From the NCBI RefSeq assembly GCF_003226565.1, contig NZ_QKOE01000026.1, positions 1 through 42,423 on the forward strand: a stretch of DNA of 42,423 nucleotides, given 5' to 3'. How positions within the stretch are numbered: position 1 is the stretch's first letter; each line of letters begins with the position of its first letter. Origin of the DNA: Parazoarcus communis SWub3 = DSM 12120. Its GTDB lineage: Bacteria > Pseudomonadota > Gammaproteobacteria > Burkholderiales > Rhodocyclaceae. The notes beneath the pieces are model-generated. The model was given only the letters and a program-made list of their open reading frames with translations, was not told the DNA's origin and did no database searches. Position numbers and translations under genes: made by a program. Below are positions 35,366 to 42,423 of the stretch, in pieces.

Positions 35366-36418
35366 TCAGCGCGCGACCTCTTTGAGCAGGCCACGCGCCT
35401 TGGCCATGGTCATCGCCGTGTCCATGATCATATCCTCCTGCCCGCCGATCATCTTCCTGCGGCCAAGCTCGACAAGGATGTCGCGGGCCGACACGCCAAA
35501 GCGGTCTCCGGCGCGTTTCGCATGCAGCAGAAAGGTGGAATAGACACCGGCGAAGCCGAGGGTCAGGGACTCGCGGTCGACCCGAACCAGGTGATCCATC
35601 ATCGGCACGATGATGTCTTCGGCCACATCCATGATCTTGAACAGATCCACGCCGGTCTCGATTCCCATGCGCTCGCACACGGCGGCGAAGACTTCCAGCG
35701 GCGTGTTGCCGGCACCAGCCCCCAGCCCCGCCACCGAACCATCGATGCGGCTGGCGCCGGCTTCGATCGCGGCAATCGAGTTGGCGATGCCCATGCCCAG
35801 GTTGTGATGTCCGTGGAAACCGATCTCGGTTTCGGGCTTGAGCACCGCGCGCAAGGCACCGATACGGGCCTTCACGTCGTCGGGCAGCATGTAGCCGGCC
35901 GAGTCGGTGACATACACCGTCTGTGCACCATAGCTTTCCATCAGCTTGCCTTGCTGGGCAATGCCGGCGGCGTCGTTGAGGTGGGCCATCATCAGAAAGC
36001 CGGTGGTGTCCATGCCCAGCTTGCGGGCAAAGGCGATGTGCTGAGGCGAAGTGTCCGCTTCGGTACAGTGGGTGGCCACATGCACGCTGCGGGCGCCGCA
36101 GTCGTAGGCCGACTGAAGTTCCTTCATCGTGCCCAGGCCGGGGATCAGCAGCACCGAGACCCTGGCCTGCTTCATCTTCGAGGCAACGGCGGTGATGTAT
36201 TCCTCGTTGCTGGCCAGGGCAAAACCGTGCTGCAGCGAGTTGCCGCCCAGGCCGCCACCGTGGGTGACCTGGATGTAGGGCACACCCGCGTCGTCGAGCG
36301 CGGTGGCAACCTTGACCATCTGCTCGACACTGATCTGTTCGCGCTTGGCATGCATGCCGTCGCGCAGGCACATGTCGTGCAGGATGACCTTGCGGCCTTT
36401 CAGACTGGATTCACTCAT
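35366..36418 (-). CDS. dmpG: 4-hydroxy-2-oxovalerate aldolase
   Basis: A 350-residue DRE-TIM metallolyase that splits 4-hydroxy-2-oxovalerate to pyruvate and acetaldehyde. [11 protein letters not shown] (Arg19, Asp20) and the [11 protein letters not shown] metal-ligand segment are intact. It forms a channelling complex with the acetaldehyde dehydrogenase next door. Its ATG (36418) overlaps the dehydrogenase stop by one base (TGATG). A frame extending to 37012 is a shadow of that gene. Confidence 0.97.
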   Translation of the reverse strand: MSESSLKGRKVILHDMCLRDGMHAKREQISVEQMVKVATALDDAGVPYIQVTHGGGLGGNSLQHGFALASNEEYITAVASKMKQARVSVLLIPGLGTMKELQSAYDCGARSVHVATHCTEADTSPQHIAFARKLGMDTTGFLMMAHLNDAAGIAQQGKLMESYGAQTVYVTDSAGYMLPDDVKARIGALRAVLKPETEIGFHGHHNLGMGIANSIAAIEAGASRIDGSVAGLGAGAGNTPLEVFAAVCERMGIETGVDLFKIMDVAEDIIVPMMDHLVRVDRESLTLGFAGVYSTFLLHAKRAGDRFGVSARDILVELGRRKMIGGQEDMIMDTAMTMAKARGLLKEVAR

Positions 36419-37332
36419 CACGCGGCCTCCGTCGCCTTGAGCTGGATTGTTCCAGCGAGAATTTCCTCGGCAAACATCTCGGCGGTACGGGCCGCCGCCG
36501 CGGTCATGATGTCGAGATTGCCGGCGTATTTCGGCAGGTAGTCGCCAAGGCCGGCCACTTCCATGAACACCTGCACCTTGTTGCCGTCGTAGATCGGCCC
36601 ATTCACCAGGCGGTAGCCCGGCACGTACTTCTGCACCTCGCCGATCATCTGCAGGATCGACTCGGTGATCTTCAGGTGATCGGGTTCGTCGTCGGTCAGG
36701 CAGGAGATGGTGTTGCGCATGATCATCGGCGGCTCGGCCGGATTGATGATCGCCAGCGCCTTGCCGCGGCGGGCGCCACCGACCACCTTGATCGCGTTGG
36801 AGGTGGTGTAGGTAAACTCGTCCAGGTTGGCGCGGGTGCCCGGGCCGACCGATTTGGAGGCCAGGCTGGCGACGATCTCGGCGTAGTCGACGCACTGAAT
36901 GCGCGACACCGCCCGAACGATGGGAATCGTCGCCTGACCCGCGCAGGAGATCATGTTGACGTTCATCTCCACCTTGTCGGCATGCTGGCGCAGGTTCACC
37001 GGCGGCACGCACAGGGGGCCGATGGCCGCGGGCGTAAGGTCGATCATCATCACCCCCAGCTCATTGAGCTTGCGGCTGTTCTCCGCATGCACATAGGCGC
37101 TGGTGGCATCGAAGGCGATCTGGATGTTGTCTTCCAGCACATGGGGCACTAGCCCGTCCACGCCTTCGGCCGTGGTCTTGAGGCCCATTTCGCGGGCGCG
37201 GACGAGGCCTTCGGACTCAGGGTCGATGCCCACCATCCATACAGGCTCGAGCACCGGGCTACGCTTGACCTTGTAGATCAGGTCGGTGCCGATGTTGCCC
37301 GAGCCGATCAGTGCACAGCGGATCTTTTTCAT
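36418..37332 (-). CDS. dmpF: Acetaldehyde dehydrogenase (acylating)
   Basis: A 304-residue enzyme that converts acetaldehyde, NAD and CoA to acetyl-CoA. The N-terminal dinucleotide motif [10 protein letters not shown] and catalytic Cys in [12 protein letters not shown] are present. [10 protein letters not shown] at 37332 is the normal start; earlier in-frame codons are shadow. ATG overlaps the 4-OT stop (ATGA) and its stop overlaps the aldolase start. Confidence 0.97.
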   Translation of the reverse strand: MKKIRCALIGSGNIGTDLIYKVKRSPVLEPVWMVGIDPESEGLVRAREMGLKTTAEGVDGLVPHVLEDNIQIAFDATSAYVHAENSRKLNELGVMMIDLTPAAIGPLCVPPVNLRQHADKVEMNVNMISCAGQATIPIVRAVSRIQCVDYAEIVASLASKSVGPGTRANLDEFTYTTSNAIKVVGGARRGKALAIINPAEPPMIMRNTISCLTDDEPDHLKITESILQMIGEVQKYVPGYRLVNGPIYDGNKVQVFMEVAGLGDYLPKYAGNLDIMTAAAARTAEMFAEEILAGTIQLKATEAA

Positions 37333-37544
37333 AGGGATAGCTCCTGCGCCTTGGCGGCGGCACGCTGGGCCATGGTCTGGCCAGCGACGAAGAAGCCGTC
37401 GGCGGCATGTTCGGTAATCAGGATGCGCACCGTATCGGCGCTGCATTCCAGGCTTCTGGCAACCGCCTCGGTGACCGCGGCCGCAACCTTGTGCTTCTGC
37501 TCGGTGGTGCGGCCCACCATCATGTGCATCTCGATAATTGGCAT
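37329..37544 (-). CDS. dmpI: 4-oxalocrotonate tautomerase
   Basis: A 71-residue 4-OT monomer starting MPIIEMHM, with the catalytic proline exposed after Met removal and Arg12 plus VRILITEH as expected for the active site. It isomerises 2-hydroxymuconate to 2-oxo-3-hexenedioate. Slightly longer than the 62-residue archetype owing to its C-terminus. ATG 37544 is preceded by a good ribosome site (AGGAGAT). Confidence 0.94.
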   Translation of the reverse strand: MPIIEMHMMVGRTTEQKHKVAAAVTEAVARSLECSADTVRILITEHAADGFFVAGQTMAQRAAAKAQELSL

Positions 37545-37563
37545 GGGATCTCCTTGGGTTCCT

Positions 37564-38373
37564 TCAGTCGACAAAGCGCATCGATACGCTGCCCAGTTCC
37601 TGGAAGCGGGCAGTGATGCTGTCGCCCGGCTTCACCGCAATGGCTTCGGTGATGCCGCCGCTCATCACGAAGCTGCCGGCGGGCAGGTCTTCGCCCAGCT
37701 CGGCGAGGATATTGACCAGCATCGCGATCGCCTCGGCCGGGTGGCCGAGCACCGCGGCCGACGCCCCCATGGTGACGATCTCGCCATTCTTCTCCATCAC
37801 CACACCGAGCGTGCGCAGGTCCAGCTCCTCTGCGTAGCGGGCGCGACCGCCGCCAACGAAGCGCGCCGACGAACCGTTGTCGGCGACCACGCTTTCAAGG
37901 TCGAACTTGAAGCCGGAAAAGCGCGAATCGATGATCTCGACGGCGGGCAGCACATAGTCGGTCGCGGCCAGCACGTCCTCGCGGGTGCAACCTGGCCCGG
38001 AAAGCGTCTTCTTCATGACGAAAGCCACTTCGCACTCGACCCGCGGATGCACCAGATCGGCGGTGGAGATGGCCGAGTTCTCGGGCCGTGCCATGCGGTC
38101 GGTGAGGAAACCGATGGAGGGTACGCTGACCCCCATCTGCTGCATCTTGGCCTTAGAGGTGAGGCCCGCCTTCCAGCCCACCTGGCGGTGGCCTTGTTCG
38201 AGAAAGCGACGACGCAGCTCGAGCTGCACGGCGTAGCCGTCGCCCATGGTCATGCCCGGGTATTCGTCGGTCAGCTTGGGAATCGCATAGGCACGCTTCT
38301 GCGCCCCTTCCACACGTTCGCACAAGCGAACGACGTCCTCACGCGACAGGGTGACGTTCATGCTCATGCTCAT
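37564..38373 (-). CDS. dmpH: 4-oxalocrotonate decarboxylase
   Basis: 269 residues of the fumarylacetoacetate-hydrolase-like DmpH/MhpD family. The ligand segment VECEVAFVMKKTL carries the Glu metal ligands, and ATDYVLPAVEIIDSRFSGF and DNGSSARFVGG are typical of the decarboxylase. It decarboxylates 2-oxo-3-hexenedioate to 2-oxopent-4-enoate and works in complex with the hydratase encoded upstream. Start 38373 has AGGGAG; two more in-frame ATGs follow at 6-bp steps (MSMSMN). Overlaps the hydratase stop (ATGA). Confidence 0.94.
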   Translation of the reverse strand: MSMSMNVTLSREDVVRLCERVEGAQKRAYAIPKLTDEYPGMTMGDGYAVQLELRRRFLEQGHRQVGWKAGLTSKAKMQQMGVSVPSIGFLTDRMARPENSAISTADLVHPRVECEVAFVMKKTLSGPGCTREDVLAATDYVLPAVEIIDSRFSGFKFDLESVVADNGSSARFVGGGRARYAEELDLRTLGVVMEKNGEIVTMGASAAVLGHPAEAIAMLVNILAELGEDLPAGSFVMSGGITEAIAVKPGDSITARFQELGSVSMRFVD

Positions 38374-39167
38374 GCTGCACTCCCTACGGAAAACTTCACC
38401 CGGCAGCTGCCCAAACCGCCGACTGTGCACACCAGTTCGTCGCCATCGACCACCGGCACCAGCGCCGATTGCGAACCGGACAGGATCACCTCGCCGGCCC
38501 GGAACGGAATGCCCAGCTCGCCCAGCGTGTTGGCCAGCCAGGCCACCGCATTGGCGGGCGAGCCCTGCACCGCGGCGCCGACGCCGGTGGAGTGCAGTTC
38601 GCCGTTCTTCTCCAGCACCATGCCGGCCAGGGTGATGTCCAGCTTGCGCGGGTCGCCCCGCGTCTTGCCCAGCACATACACGCCGCAGGAGGCGTTGTCA
38701 GCCACCGTGTCCTGGATCTTGATCTTCCAGTCGGTGATGCGCGAATCCACGATTTCGAAGCACGGCACCACGTAGTCGGTGGCGCGAATCACGTCCATCG
38801 CGGTCACGCCCGGCCCCTGTAGATCGGCCTTGAGCACGAAAGCCAGCTCCGCCTCGGCCTTGGGCTGGATCAGCGTCCCGAGATCGATGGTGTCGCCTTC
38901 CTCATGGACCATGCCCGAGGTGAGCTGGCCGAAATCGGGCTGGAACACACCGAGAAAGTCCTGCACCGCCTTGCTGGTGACGCCGATCTTCTTCCCGACA
39001 ACGGTTTCGCCCGCGCCCACCCGGCGCTCGATGTAGCGCGACTGAATGCGGTAAGCGTCGGCAAGGGTGATGTCCGGCTCGCGCTCGAGCAGCGGCGCGA
39101 CCGTGCGCCGCTCGAGCCAGGCGACATAGAGCTCGTCGCCATATTTCTGAATGGTTTCGTCGTTCAT
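38370..39167 (-). CDS. dmpE: 2-oxopent-4-enoate hydratase
   Basis: A 265-residue paralogue of the decarboxylase: KKIGVTSKAVQDFLGV, AEAELAFVLKADL, ATDYVVPCFEIVDSRITDW and DNASCGVYVLG. It hydrates 2-oxopent-4-enoate to 4-hydroxy-2-oxovalerate. The DNASCGVYVLG signature is that of the hydratase rather than the decarboxylase. It starts 7 bp after the dehydrogenase stop. Confidence 0.94.
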   Translation of the reverse strand: MNDETIQKYGDELYVAWLERRTVAPLLEREPDITLADAYRIQSRYIERRVGAGETVVGKKIGVTSKAVQDFLGVFQPDFGQLTSGMVHEEGDTIDLGTLIQPKAEAELAFVLKADLQGPGVTAMDVIRATDYVVPCFEIVDSRITDWKIKIQDTVADNASCGVYVLGKTRGDPRKLDITLAGMVLEKNGELHSTGVGAAVQGSPANAVAWLANTLGELGIPFRAGEVILSGSQSALVPVVDGDELVCTVGGLGSCRVKFSVGSAA

Positions 39168-39174
39168 GTCGGCC

Positions 39175-40635
39175 TCAGAGTTTCACGCACACATTGCGCG
39201 TCTCGGTATAGAACTCGAGCGAATGCACCCCGCCCTCACGCCCGATACCCGACTGCTTCGAGCCGCCGAAGGGCGTGCGCAGATCGCGCAGAAACCAGCT
39301 GTTGATCCAGGTGATGCCCACCTCGACCCGCGCTGCCACCCGGTGTGCGCGCGTCAGGTTGGTGGTCCAGATCGTGGTCGACAGGCCGTAGTCGGTGTCG
39401 TTGGCGAGATTCACCACCTCGTCTTCGCTGTCGAAGGGGCGGATGTGGCAGCACGGCCCGAAGATCTCCTCACGCACCACGGCCGCGCTCTCGGGCAGCC
39501 CGGTCCAGATCGTCGGCTGCACCCAGGCCCCTTCCGCAAGCTCGCCCGGCATGTCGGGCACGCCACCGCCGGTAACGACGGTCGCCCCTTCCTCCACCGC
39601 CTTGGCGTAATAGGAAAGCACCTTGCGCTGGTGTTCCTGGCTGATCAGCGGGCCATAGTTGGCATCGTGGCTTTCGGGGCGGCCAAACCGGACGCGCTCC
39701 GCCTTGAGCTTCAGCGCCGCGACGAATCGATCGAAGATCGGCCGCTCGACATACACCCGCTCGGTACCCAGGCAGACCTGCCCGGTATTGAGAAAGGCGG
39801 AGCGGAAGATGCCTTCAACGGCCGCATCGAAGTCCGCATCCGCGAACACGATGCCGGCGTTCTTGCCGCCGAGCTCGAACGACACGTCGCGCATGCCGTC
39901 CGAGGCCGCCTTCATGATCGCCGCGCCCGTGCGCGTCTCGCCGGTAAAGGTGATCGCATCCACGCCCGCATGGCGGGTCAGGAACTCGCCCGCGGAATCC
40001 GGCCCAAAGCCGTGCACCACGTTGTAGACACCTTTCGGGATGCCCACCTCGTTCATCACCTCGCCCAGCAGCGCAGCGGTGTGCGGCGACTCCTCGGAGG
40101 GTTTCACCACCACCGTATTGCCGCAGGCCAGCGCCGGCCCGACCTTCCACGTCATCAACAAAAAGGGGGCGTTCCACGGACTGATCACGCCGATCACGCC
40201 CTTGGGCATACGCAAGGCATAATTCAGCGCGCCGCGCCCATCGGGCGTATCCATCTGAAAGGCCTCGGTCGGCACATTCTTGATGACATCGGCAAATACC
40301 TTGAAGTTGGCTGCGCCGCGCGGAATGAACACATGGCGCATCACATGCGAAGGCTGACCGGTATCGGCCATCTCGGCTTCGACGAAATCCTCGAAGCGGC
40401 GGGTAATGCCATCGGCCACACCGTAGAGCAGATCAACGCGCTGCTCGGTCGCAAGCCCGCCCCACTCGCCCCGCAGCGCGGCACGCGCCGCCGCGACGGC
40501 GGCATCGACCTCGGGCCTTCCAGCCTCGCTGATCGAAGCAATGACCCGATTATCCAGCGGAGAACGCTTGTCGAAGCGCCGCCCGCTGGCCGCGCCGACA
40601 AACTCGCCCGCGATGAAATTCTCGATCTGACGCAT
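39175..40635 (-). CDS. dmpC: 2-hydroxymuconate semialdehyde dehydrogenase
   Basis: A 486-residue NAD-dependent aldehyde dehydrogenase with WNAPFLLMTWKVGPALACGN, the general-base Glu in FELGGKNAGIV and the catalytic Cys in NTGQVCLGTERVYVE. The last motif is typical of the DmpC/XylG group. It commits ring-cleavage product to the oxalocrotonate branch. Two ATGs lie 6 bp apart; GAGGAG is properly spaced only for 40635. First gene of the operon. The hydrolase of the alternative branch (DmpD) is absent. Confidence 0.94.
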   Translation of the reverse strand: MRQIENFIAGEFVGAASGRRFDKRSPLDNRVIASISEAGRPEVDAAVAAARAALRGEWGGLATEQRVDLLYGVADGITRRFEDFVEAEMADTGQPSHVMRHVFIPRGAANFKVFADVIKNVPTEAFQMDTPDGRGALNYALRMPKGVIGVISPWNAPFLLMTWKVGPALACGNTVVVKPSEESPHTAALLGEVMNEVGIPKGVYNVVHGFGPDSAGEFLTRHAGVDAITFTGETRTGAAIMKAASDGMRDVSFELGGKNAGIVFADADFDAAVEGIFRSAFLNTGQVCLGTERVYVERPIFDRFVAALKLKAERVRFGRPESHDANYGPLISQEHQRKVLSYYAKAVEEGATVVTGGGVPDMPGELAEGAWVQPTIWTGLPESAAVVREEIFGPCCHIRPFDSEDEVVNLANDTDYGLSTTIWTTNLTRAHRVAARVEVGITWINSWFLRDLRTPFGGSKQSGIGREGGVHSLEFYTETRNVCVKL

Positions 40636-41022
40636 CCTCATCTCCTCTGTCCATCCCCTGCTCCGCGCCTCAAGCGGCGGATTGCGGGGCTGCAGTTCAC
40701 TCGACCTGGAAGAGAGTCTAAGAAGCGAGTGGAATACCGTCTAATACCTTATTCCAGGACGTTCAATACCTGCGAGGTATGACGAGACATGCTTACACAG
40801 CATCTTCAACCAGCGTGCGCTGAAGGTGGCTTGAGGAGGATATTGACTGTGTTGATTCAATGACGGCTAAGCGGCGGAAGGTGCCGGTATCCCATCGTGG
40901 GCGGCGGGCCGAAGGCGTTGGTCGATTTCCAATTCCCGAATCGCTGCTGCCGAACGCAAGCCCACATCCGCTAAGAGCGTGCATCCTCCGACCGACGCGT
41001 AGTTACAAAAAATCCTCGGCAG
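40636..41022. other. Operon leader and unassigned spacer
   Basis: About 390 bp between the meta-cleavage operon and toxin-antitoxin remnants. The first 150 bp holds the likely operator/promoter region. I see no sigma54 (GG-N10-GC with TTGC) motif and no good sigma70 -35/-10 pair. From about 40790 to 41022 there is no recognisable gene. The operon's regulator, if linked, is not in the window. Confidence 0.5.
40731..40780. promoter_or_regulatory. Repeated AATACC boxes and palindromes upstream of the meta operon
   Basis: AATACC occurs at 40733, 40743 and 40765 (spacings 10 and 22, near whole helical turns). The third copy is half of a perfect palindrome ATACCT-GCG-AGGTAT (40766-40780). The first lies in GGAATA...TATTCC (40731-40755). 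The cluster is about 100-145 bp before the first operon gene and looks like a multi-site operator. Confidence 0.45.
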
Positions 41023-41126
41023 TCGGAATTATCGTAACTACACTCGGTGGTGAAACACGCCGCATCATCAGCATGAGGAAAGCGAATGAACGCGAAAAAG
41101 CACGCTACGCCGACCGACCGGATTGA
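41023..41126 (+). pseudogene. brnT toxin gene remnant (3' end only)
   Basis: The frame ending at TGA 41126 reads GIIVTTLGGETRRIISMRKA then NEREKARYADRPD. This closely matches the C-terminus of BrnT ribonuclease toxins (RIISxRxAxxxERxxY). The N-terminal two-thirds, with the catalytic part, is missing; the upstream codons of the frame do not resemble BrnT, so the left boundary is approximate. It overlaps the brnA start as in intact brnTA operons. Confidence 0.65.
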
Positions 41127-41160
41127 CACCGACGATGCGCCAGAACTGACTGACGAATTC
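41086..41160 (+). pseudogene. brnA antitoxin gene remnant (5' end only)
   Basis: ATG 41086 opens MNAKKHATPTDRIDTDDAPE then LTDEF, a typical BrnA N-terminus, and is cut at 41160 by the IS3-family element. The frame runs on into the IS to a stop at 41241, which would give a 51-residue chimeric product. The DNA-binding ribbon-helix-helix C-terminus is lost. Confidence 0.7.
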
Positions 41161-41184
41161 TGGAGTTCCCAGGATTTAGTGGAG
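41161..41184. repeat. Left terminal inverted repeat of the IS3-family element
   Basis: 24 bp starting TGGAGTTCCCAGG and ending TTTAGTGGAG; exact reverse complement at 42122-42145. The transposase stop codon lies inside it. Confidence 0.9.
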
Positions 41185-42081
41185 ACCTTTGCCTTGTTGC
41201 TCGAAGTTGGCCTCGAAGTCATCAGGGCTGACACCCGATAGATGCGAGTTTTTGCGGGTTCGATTGTAGAAAGTCTCAATGTAGTTAGAAATATCTTCCG
41301 TTGCGAGTGCGCGGTTTTTGTAGATGTGCTTCTTGATGAGTTCCTTCTTCAAACTACCGAAAAAGGATTCTGCTACGGCATTGTCCCAACAGTTACCTTT
41401 GCGACTCATGCTGGGTTCAAGGTGATTGGACTTGCAAAATCGCCTCCAAACATCGCTTCCGTACTGTGAGCCTTGGTCAGAATGAATCAAGGTTTCTCGT
41501 GGATGGCGACGGCGAGTCGCCATCAGCACAGCGTCAAGAACTAGCTCGTGTTGAATGCTACCTCTCGTTGCCCAACCTACCACCTTGCGCGAAAACAGAT
41601 CTATGACGACAGCTAGATAAAGCCACCCTTCCCAGGTACGAATGTAAGTGATATCCGTCACCCACGCCTTATCAGGTTGCGAAACGGTAAACTGGCGCTG
41701 GAGTAGGTTCGGTATCAAAACGGCGGGCTTTCCCGCTACTACACGTCTGATACGAAACCCTCCGTGTGCTCTCAAGCCGTTTTCCCGCATCAGGCGCTCG
41801 ACACGATGCTTGCTACAAGTCTCACCCGTTTCGCGAAGATCAAGAAAAACGCGAGGCGCACCATACACTCCGTGGCTGCGATCGAAAGAGGCACGAATCA
41901 ATCGAAGCAACCTCGCATCTTCCTGATCTCGTTCGGAGATCGGCTTTTTAAGCCAAGCGTAATAGCCACTGGGCGCAACTTCGAGCACGCGGCACATGGC
42001 CTCAACGCTGTATAGTTTCTTGTTCGCCTCTATGAATTGATAGGCAAGGCGGACATGACTGCAATTTAGCTTGGTGTCCAT
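41176..42081 (-). CDS. IS3-family transposase OrfB (DDE integrase core)
   Basis: A 301-residue OrfB. The N-terminal HTH_21-type region (MCRVLEVAPSGYYAWLKKP) is followed by the rve integrase core with the DD(35)E triad: WVTDITYIRTW, HSDQGSQYGS and NCWDNAVAESFFGSLKKE. It appears intact. No orfA or frameshift fusion is present, so the usual OrfAB transposase cannot be made from this copy. ATG 42081 has its own GGGAGGG ribosome site. Confidence 0.93.
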   Translation of the reverse strand: MDTKLNCSHVRLAYQFIEANKKLYSVEAMCRVLEVAPSGYYAWLKKPISERDQEDARLLRLIRASFDRSHGVYGAPRVFLDLRETGETCSKHRVERLMRENGLRAHGGFRIRRVVAGKPAVLIPNLLQRQFTVSQPDKAWVTDITYIRTWEGWLYLAVVIDLFSRKVVGWATRGSIQHELVLDAVLMATRRRHPRETLIHSDQGSQYGSDVWRRFCKSNHLEPSMSRKGNCWDNAVAESFFGSLKKELIKKHIYKNRALATEDISNYIETFYNRTRKNSHLSGVSPDDFEANFEQQGKGLH

Positions 42082-42121
42082 GTAGTCCCTCCCACGAGAT
42101 GAGGATAGGTTATTTTCCCCT

Positions 42122-42145
42122 CTCCACTAAATCCTGGGAACTCCA
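42122..42145. repeat. Right terminal inverted repeat of the IS3-family element
   Basis: Exact reverse complement of 41161-41184, ending CCTGGGAACTCCA. Confidence 0.9.
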
Positions 42146-42296
42146 GTTCTGCGAACAGCTCGATTACAACATCCTCTTTCGCTGGTTTCTTGACATGAAT
42201 CTCGAGAGCACCAGCCTGGATCAGTCGAACTTCAGCCGACTGCGCGAGCGCCTGGTGAAGACCGACATCGCCCGGCGCTTCTTCGACGAGGTGGTG
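42146..42296 (+). pseudogene. IS5-type transposase gene fragment
   Basis: The plus frame reads FCEQLDYNILFRWFLDMNLE and ends DIARRFFDEVV. This is the typical N-terminal domain of IS5-group transposases (EQLDYNLLFRWF...FF-DEV). Both ends are cut by other IS elements: the 985-bp IS3 element on the left, and on the right the element whose TGA terminus supplies the stop codon. The DDE domain is absent here. Confidence 0.8.
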
Positions 42297-42423
42297 TGAA
42301 TCGCCCCGGGTTCCGTGGAGGCCGGTTGGTTTAAGTCAGGTCGCGATCGCGGCCTGACTGGCGAGCTGCCTGTAGTAGTTTGCCTCAGCTTCTGCGGGCG
42401 GGATATACCCGATAGGTTCAAGG
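42297..42423. mobile_element. Second IS3-family element, one end, runs off the window
   Basis: TGAATCGCCCCGGGTTCC at 42297 looks like the terminal repeat of many IS3-family elements. It is followed by the 3' end of an OrfB-like reading frame on the minus strand. It is inserted in the IS5-type transposase gene directly after codons FFDEVV. Confidence 0.7.
42336..42423 (-). CDS. IS3-family transposase, C-terminal end (partial)
   Basis: The minus frame ends EPIGYIPPAEAEANYYRQLA with stop TGA at 42338-42336. The PAEAE-x-x-YY ending is common to IS3-family OrfB proteins. The rest lies beyond the window, so nothing can be said about integrity. Confidence 0.8.
   Translation of the reverse strand, partial: LEPIGYIPPAEAEANYYRQLASQAAIAT

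Larger units (their letters stand above)
41161..42145. mobile_element. IS3-family element, 985 bp, perfect 24-bp inverted ends
   Basis: The ends at 41161-41184 and 42122-42145 are exact inverted repeats (TGGAGTTCCCAGG... to ...CCTGGGAACTCCA), with TG/CA termini. The element carries only the transposase orfB; the orfA normally found upstream in IS3 elements has no room (40 bp between right end and orfB). Flanks do not share a target duplication: left is brnA, right is an IS5-type transposase gene. Base composition is clearly less GC-rich than the neighbours. Confidence 0.88.

Noticed and set aside
35366-37012. 548-residue aldolase 'fusion'
   Set aside because: The extra N-terminal part is an out-of-frame reading of the acetaldehyde dehydrogenase gene; the aldolase starts at 36418.
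40636-41022. Sigma54 promoter for the catechol operon
   Set aside because: No GG/GC pair in a TGGCAC-N5-TTGC context found on the minus strand in the leader.

Overview
The window looks like chromosome of a high-GC betaproteobacterium, most likely in the Rhodocyclales (Thauera, Azoarcus or Aromatoleum type). This rests on gene content and order (tig-clpP-clpX-lon-hupB-tRNA-Val, the PrkA/YeaH/SpoVR trio, a catechol meta-cleavage operon) and on protein character. No database search was possible, so the genus is inference.

Layout. (1) 1-6661, minus strand: trigger factor, ClpP, ClpX, Lon, HU and tRNA-Val, a protein-folding and proteolysis block ending in a clear terminator. (2) 6993-11779, plus: stress kinase PrkA with YeaH and SpoVR, tightly coupled. 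(3) 11880-15262, plus: NAD(P)HX repair enzyme, EamA-type exporter and NadC. (4) 15363-25111: an unusual accessory cluster on both strands. It holds a membrane sulfatase-fold protein, a creatininase-family amidohydrolase, a RibD-type reductase, a YbhN-like membrane protein, a methyltransferase, a GT4 glycosyltransferase, a divergent 6-pyruvoyl-tetrahydropterin-synthase homologue without its catalytic residues, a medium-chain dehydrogenase, a CDP-alcohol phosphatidyltransferase and a YceI protein. Together these suggest an uncharacterised pathway in which a GTP-derived pyrimidine or pterin is reduced, methylated, glycosylated and possibly attached to a lipid. (5) 25225-29240, plus: membrane-anchored trypsin-like protease with MoxR ATPase, DUF58 and VWA proteins. 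(6) 29258-32820: a three-domain protein (cyclic-nucleotide-binding + acetate kinase + PduL phosphotransacylase), a divergent alpha/beta hydrolase, and a candidate small RNA with an anti-Shine-Dalgarno loop. The two intergenic regions share a TTGCATTGCA palindrome that overlaps both predicted promoters. (7) 32965-40635, minus: a nine-gene catechol meta-cleavage operon (4-oxalocrotonate branch) with its own terminator. (8) 40636-42423: an insertion-sequence graveyard. Remnants of a BrnT/BrnA toxin-antitoxin pair abut a 985-bp IS3-family element with perfect 24-bp ends and no orfA. Next comes a fragment of an IS5-type transposase gene, itself cut by a second IS3-family element that runs off the window.

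The best candidates for undescribed biology are the pterin/pyrimidine-glycolipid-like cluster (15.4-25.1 kb), the cNMP-AckA-PduL fusion, and the anti-SD small RNA with its shared operator.
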